Shown here piece after piece: positions 59,103-64,000 of a DNA stretch of 64,000 bases. The position numbers were made by a program, and so were the translations under genes. Origin of the DNA: Dichomitus squalens LYAD-421 SS1 (lineage: Eukaryota; Basidiomycota; Agaricomycetes; Polyporales; Polyporaceae). A model generated the notes under the pieces. That model searched no databases. It was not told where the DNA came from and was given only the letters and a program-made list of their open reading frames with translations. The stretch's first letter is position 1. Every line of letters begins with the position of its first letter. The DNA lies in NCBI RefSeq assembly GCF_000275845.1, contig NW_006766889.1:1351058-1415057 (forward strand), read 5' to 3'.

Positions 59103-60060
59103 TTGCAGCCTTTTCCTTTTGCCTCCCCCAGGAGTCTCTGTGAGAGTGTCGTACTCGGCGCCTCCCTCTTGCTCCGCGAACATACTTCGATGACGACGCG
59201 TGTCAGCTGCTTGACTAAAGCCGGTCTGTACCCAGTCACTCCCTTGAACCTATCATACGAGAGCAATTTTGACGCGGTGAACACAAGACTTATCTACCAA
59301 CCAGAGGCGATCGTGTATCTGGACACGACTGAGGACGAAGTGCGGCGCTGTTCATAACTTCTAAGTGAACGTGCGTTCCGGTGGACGTCCTTGTAAGTCA
59401 AAATCTGAAACCATATGCAACCATCGCCCCGACGTTGAGATACCGTTCCCGTCCCGGACGTCGCGCTCGAAGACGTGCCTGCCGCTCACCTCCCTTCTTG
59501 CACGCTCTTCTAACCCGCAGACGACCTCCTTACAAATGCATCCACATTCTCATTCACGGAGTACATGTACAACGGGATGAGCACAGATATCAACTGGTAC
59601 GTCTTCTTGGACATTTTTGGTGGCAAGAACTCGGCGATTAGTGCGGTGCCTCAAAACGCGACAGCGTACAATGTCCGCGATATCTTCGTCAACTCGCAGG
59701 TTTGGACATCATGGGTTGCTGGATAGTGTGGGTGCGGGAAGTGATCTGTTGTGGCGGACCTGCTTGCAGGCGTCAGGAACCAAACGACAGCGTCTCCTTC
59801 ATGTTGAGCATGTTCGACTCCTTCATCAGTCTTGTGAGGCTCCAGTCACAAGCCCCGTTCTGAATCTATCACTAACCACAGATAGCAGAGGACCGCTTGG
59901 TAGGCTACCCTAGTCATGTCGACCCGCTTGTGAGGAGGTGCATGAGTGGTACCACACAACATATACGGAGAAGCTGCAGAGAATCTAGAAGGAAGTTCAT
60001 CCTAACTGCGGTATATGACCATCCCCTGGGTTTCTCTGCCGCATGAGATGAAAGGTTTTT
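59103..60060 (+). pseudogene. Deleted copy of the FAD-linked oxidase gene
   Basis: Paralogous to the intact gene at 61764-63734. Block 1 (59140-59410) matches its first exon: CLTKAGLYPVTP versus CLTKAGLNPVTP, then NTRLIYQPE. A frameshift after TEDEV breaks the frame, and the region includes the old intron donor (GTAAGTCAAAATCTG). About 110 bp of unrelated sequence follows. Block 2 (59519-59700) matches the substrate-binding exon at about 63160-63336 (DLLTNAS, FGGKNSAISAVPQ). Weaker matches to the last two exons run to about 60060. The FAD-binding core and most of the substrate domain, about 1 kb, are missing. No intact ATG-to-stop frame remains. Confidence 0.8.
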
Positions 60061-61763
60061 TGTTGCCGTCTCAAATGAACAAGGAACGAAGACTTACCCT
60101 CTATGAGGACACCGCGAAACCTGGCGCTACTTACAGACCCTTGGGCATCGTAGTACAGGCGTACTGACAACGCGGTTCAACCTGGGGATATCAGATGCGG
60201 CGAAGCGCTCCATCAGTCGGAATAGACATGATTACACCGTGGTTTGATTGGAAAGAGAGAAGAGAACAAAGAGAGGAGAGAACATTGAAAACAAGAAGCA
60301 CGATAAACTTCCTGCACTTTTCGCGGTTTGGCCATTGAGGTTCACGGAGATGTGGCGTGTGGCTGATCCTACCGTCCGCGCCATGCTCACCTATATGGAA
60401 GTATCCGTGTATCGGTGGAGGCAACACACTCGAATGTGGTCTGACAGAACAGTCCTTGCTGTCAATGGACCCGAGCCATCGGCTAAGGGAAGATCGGCTG
60501 AGTCGGTCCTCTGAGCATCCCGTGTTAGAGTCACGACATATAAGCACTTGCAGACGAGGAACACTCAGCATTGGCATCCAGGAGCGAAACCAGATGATTC
60601 TGGGTGAGTCACGCAGATCAAGGCTGCAAGGACGGTTGAATTGTGGCGGTGGGTCAAGGTAGAGAGCCTTCAAGGGAGACGTACTAGGTTCGGTTTTCTG
60701 CAGTGGCCCATTAATATTGCCCACTCATGGCTCCCAGCCTCCTGGTTGTTCGTTATCGTGACTTCGATGGCGGTAAACTAGAGATTGGTGAGCATGGTGA
60801 TGATGATTGGATGAGAACACGTTGAAAGTGCGGCGGCCTCGCATGCGGCCGTTAGCGCTCAGTCATCTCTTTTCGGTTGCTCATTTCGCCGCGCGCTTGA
60901 GGAGCGCCTATATACGGCTGCTGGAAATCGCGTTCTGTATCTCGAGCACCATCCGGGCATTTTTTGTCGAAACGTGCAAGGGTATTTAAGGGCACTTGAT
61001 CTTTAACATATTCTATGTACGGTTGCTGGCGGCGTTCGAATGGAAGAGCGGCCCGATATACCGCTATGGGCGCTACCCTGGCCTCCAAGCGCTCTGCGGA
61101 ACGATCGGAAGCCAACTTAGCGCGGCTCGAGGTTGACATCATTCAAGCCAAGCCCGGGTAGCCTGTGGTACTACTCGCTCAGCCTCAAGCAGATGGCGTG
61201 TTCATCAGGGGCGAGCATATTACCATCACCTGTGCCACGTCGAACCGAGATTGGCTACCATAAACCCCTCCCTGAGGCCATCTGACGGTTACTCCTATCC
61301 TTATGCTTTGGTATCAGCCGCTGTGGTGTGGTAGACGATGAACGGTAGCCACGATACGCGGAGAAGAATCGGCTTGCTGAGGTGTGCAACAGCACGAGAC
61401 TCTACTACAGCGCCGTGTTGTATGTCATCTCACCACGACTCGGCGCGCATTAGACGACCCATTTGTCGAAGTTGGCAATGGCACCGCAAATTTAGACACT
61501 GGCCTTTCCTCTCGTATCCAGACTCACCGAGTCGACTAGGAAACGTCGAAGTCAATGGTTTCATCAGGAGCCGCCGGCCCTCCTTTACATAGACGAGTTG
61601 TCAATGCAAGCTACCAGCTCCGGGTCGGTTACTGTCTTCCACACAATCATCCCAAGGCGAGCACTTGCACTACACTCAATGGTTGCGGCTCCTGACATGC
61701 TGCATTTTGTTCCAGAGAGGCCTATCCAGCTTGAGACGACCTTAAGTGTAATAGCAGCCGGCA
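60061..61763. other. Intergenic region upstream of the oxidase gene
   Basis: About 1.7 kb. A purine-rich stretch (aaagagagaagagaacaaagagaggagagaac) lies near 60250-60281. Two related short segments (atatacggctgctgg near 60910 and atgtacggttgctgg near 61015) suggest an old tandem repeat. The right part is the oxidase promoter, with the flank shared with 58511-58545. No gene is supported. Confidence 0.4.
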
Positions 61764-63734
61764 ATGGTCTGCCAAAGCTTCTTCTCCACCGTTTCGCTCT
61801 GCGTATTCCTAGCGGCCTCGGTCTCGAGCGAGATACTCGGGGTCAATATCTCGCGCCACGAACGGAATTCACCGACCGCCCTCATCGTCTGCTTGACTAA
61901 GGCCGGTCTAAACCCAGTCACTCCCTCGAACCCGTCATACCAGAACGACTCCCTCCCAGTGAACACAAGACTGATCTACCAACCGGCGTCGCTTGTGTAT
62001 GCGAACACGGCCGAGGACGTGGGCGCGGCTGTCAAGTGCGGCGCTGTTCATGATGTCAAAGTGAACGCGCGTTCTGGTGGACATTCTTGTAAGTCAAGAT
62101 CTGGTACCAAATGCTACTCGACCCTACTGACCATGTATCCCTCAATTCATGACAGACGCGTCTTTCGGTACCGGTGGCGAAGATGGGCACCTGATCATTT
62201 CCCTCGATAACCTCAATAACATGAAGCTATCCGGCGAATACGTCACTGTGGGCGCGGGCACCAAGCTCGGCCCCTTGTATCACTTCCTTTGGGAGAATGG
62301 TCAGTCACGGAGCTGACACACAATTCTAGGTCGCCAGCTCACATTGCATTATACAGGTCAGCGCGCCGCGGTATTTGGTACTGCTCCCCAAATCGGCGTA
62401 GGAGGTCATCTTCACGGTGGGTATGGCTTCCTCAGTCGCAAATGGGGTCTGTTCTTGGATCAGGTCGTCGAGATGGAGGTAGTAAAGGCAGATGGGTCTG
62501 TCGTTACGGCTAACAAGGACAGTAATGCCGACCTCTTCTGGGTATGTGCCTCAACCTGAATCCCCTACTTTTTCCATTCTATCTTTGCGCTTGCTCATCC
62601 ATACGTAATGGTATAGGCACTTCGTGGCGCCCCACCCTCCTTCGGTGTGATTACCCAGCTCACAATACTCACTCACCCCGCTCCCACACACGCCGCGACG
62701 TTCGCCTTCACATACAACTGGAGCACTCCCGATGTCGCTTCCTCGGCTTTCCAGATCTTTCAGCACTGGACTGCTGAGGTTGATATGCCTTCCGACTTGA
62801 CGTTGCAGGTCCAGTACACGGATGCTAGCCCTGTCCCAACGTTCTGGCTCATAGGAGCATACTATGGGGACGACGGCATCGCTGGTCTGAACAAGACGGT
62901 TCAGCCCCTCTGGGACGCGCTCCTGGCTCTCAACGACTCCGTTCCGACCGCCACTATATTCGAGGATTTAAACTGGATCCAGAACGTCCTGGTAAGTGAT
63001 TGGCGAAATAGTCAACTTCCCTACCTTCTGACGAGGGCCTGTAAATTCGTGAAGTACGAGGCAGGTTTAGACCCGACAACTGACCCGAAAGTCGCGCTGG
63101 AAGATGCGCCTGCGATTCATTATCCATTTTACTGCAACTCGGTCTTCTACTCCGCTGATGACCTCCTTACAAATGCATCCACACTCTCATTCGCACAGTA
63201 CACGTACAACGGCACGAGTGCGGACATGAATTGGATTGCTTACCTATACCTATTTGGCGGCAAGAACTCGGCGATAAGTGCAGTACCTCAAGACGCGACA
63301 GCGTACAATGCGCGCGATATGTTCATCAACCTGCAGGTATGTGGATAACAACCTACTGAGTCTGGGTGGCTCTGGAATGCGACTCTGACTTGACGTGGGG
63401 TGGGTCCTCCCAGGTTTGCGGTAACAGGAATACTGTGCCGTTCCCTGATGACGGTCTTTCCTTCACGGAGGGAATGCTGAAGTCCGTCACTGATATGGTA
63501 TGACCCATCCAACCTCAGTCTCTTGCAATATGACAAGCTAACACCTATGTGGTTGTGACATAGATGCCAGGGGTTCGGTTCACTGGTTACCCGAACCACA
63601 TTGACTCACAGCTCAGTCGTGAGGAAGCTCACGCATCGTATTACCCAACACACACACAGAGGCTGCAGGAGATCATGAAGAAGGAGAATCCGAAGGCGGT
63701 GTTCGACTACCCCCAAGGATTTCTTCCCGTGTGA
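61764..63734 (+). CDS. Secreted FAD-linked oxidase (berberine-bridge-like, VAO/PCMH fold)
   Basis: Flavoprotein oxidase of the glucooligosaccharide oxidase/BBE group, acting outside the cell on sugars or alcohols; the substrate is not predictable. Seven exons (61764-62088, 62156-62299, 62357-62541, 62617-62991, 63055-63336, 63414-63497, 63564-63734) total 521 residues. The signal peptide is MVCQSFFSTVSLCVFLAASVSS. FAD domain motifs: VNARSGGHSYASFG (His for covalent FAD), LSGEYVTVGAGTKLGPLY and GVGGHLHGGYGFLSRKWG, then LDQVVEMEVVKADG and ALRGAPPSFGVIT. The BBE Cys expected before GVGGH is absent (the text is TAPQIGVGG), so attachment is probably single, via His. The C-terminal BBE segment is present (SREEAHASYYPTHTQRLQEI). 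Intron 4 (62992-63054) lacks stops and could be retained. Confidence 0.9.
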
Positions 63735-64000
63735 GGTGTCCTATCAGACGCCCTAGTGCCCTGCAGAAGGACCCTGGAGCTCTTCGGCAGTCCAACCCTA
63801 TAGTATAGACTCACCATTAGACAATCAAAGAGACACGTTTCTGTCCTCGTCGGGCTTGCCTTTAAGGGCATCCTCTTGTTATCGGGAATATGCGGAGGAT
63901 GCCCTCAGGACCAATCACAATACTGTAGATGACTGTCAGCGAGAAAACAATGACGATGAGGAATGGAAGAATCACGGCCTTCATTTGCGGAGTATAGCGA
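63735..64000. other. 3' flank of the oxidase gene to window end
   Basis: 266 bp of downstream sequence with no gene seen. A possible hairpin (ggcatcctc near 63868 with gaggatgcc near 63894, loop about 17 bases) could act in 3'-end formation. Confidence 0.4.

Overview
The window is nuclear DNA of a filamentous basidiomycete, probably a wood-decaying Agaricomycete (polypore-like). The genes are split by many short GT-AG introns of about 50-60 bp, sometimes with very small exons. The gene content also fits: a polyporopepsin-like acid protease, a GH15 glucoamylase with a starch-binding domain, a KNH-like GPI protein, a small expansin-like protein and a berberine-bridge-like oxidase. The species call is an inference.

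Layout, left to right. 1-1.65 kb: repeat debris (a possible LTR fragment, then a long imperfect inverted repeat). 1.8-8.9 kb, all minus strand: a secreted aspartic peptidase, a two-span membrane protein, and the dynactin p62 subunit. 11.2-13.5 kb: a Cre1/CreA-type carbon catabolite repressor, followed by about 5 kb without a convincing gene. 18.4-22.4 kb: a basidiomycete-type unknown protein and an F-box gene split by a tiny LTR element. 23.4-25.5 kb: glucoamylase. 26.7-28.9 kb: a type II membrane phosphodiesterase/nucleotide pyrophosphatase. 29.8-33.1 kb: an unrecognised multi-exon gene divergent from a KNH-like cell-surface protein. 33.8-40.2 kb: a Red1/ZFC3H1-like RNA-surveillance protein, a histidine phosphatase, and a small secreted double-psi beta-barrel protein. 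42-44 kb: Cdc37. 45.5-49.5 kb: a large SAM-dependent methyltransferase. 55.1-56.4 kb: an Mcm1-type MADS-box factor, preceded by 5.7 kb without a clear gene. 59-63.7 kb: a deleted pseudogene copy and an intact copy of an FAD-linked oxidase.

Functionally the window mixes housekeeping genes (dynactin, Cdc37, Red1-like, Mcm1) with secreted degradative enzymes (acid protease, glucoamylase, expansin-like, oxidase). The carbon repressor lies about 10 kb from a glucoamylase, which is the sort of gene that repressor normally controls. No operon-like organisation is expected or seen.

The most unusual object is a 436-bp element at 20987-21422. It has two identical 175-bp TG...CA terminal repeats, a primer-binding-like site, a purine tract and a 5-bp target duplication: a terminal-repeat retrotransposon in miniature (TRIM). 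Its LTR contains a tRNA-like segment whose acceptor end, with CCA added, is exactly complementary to the element's own primer-binding site.
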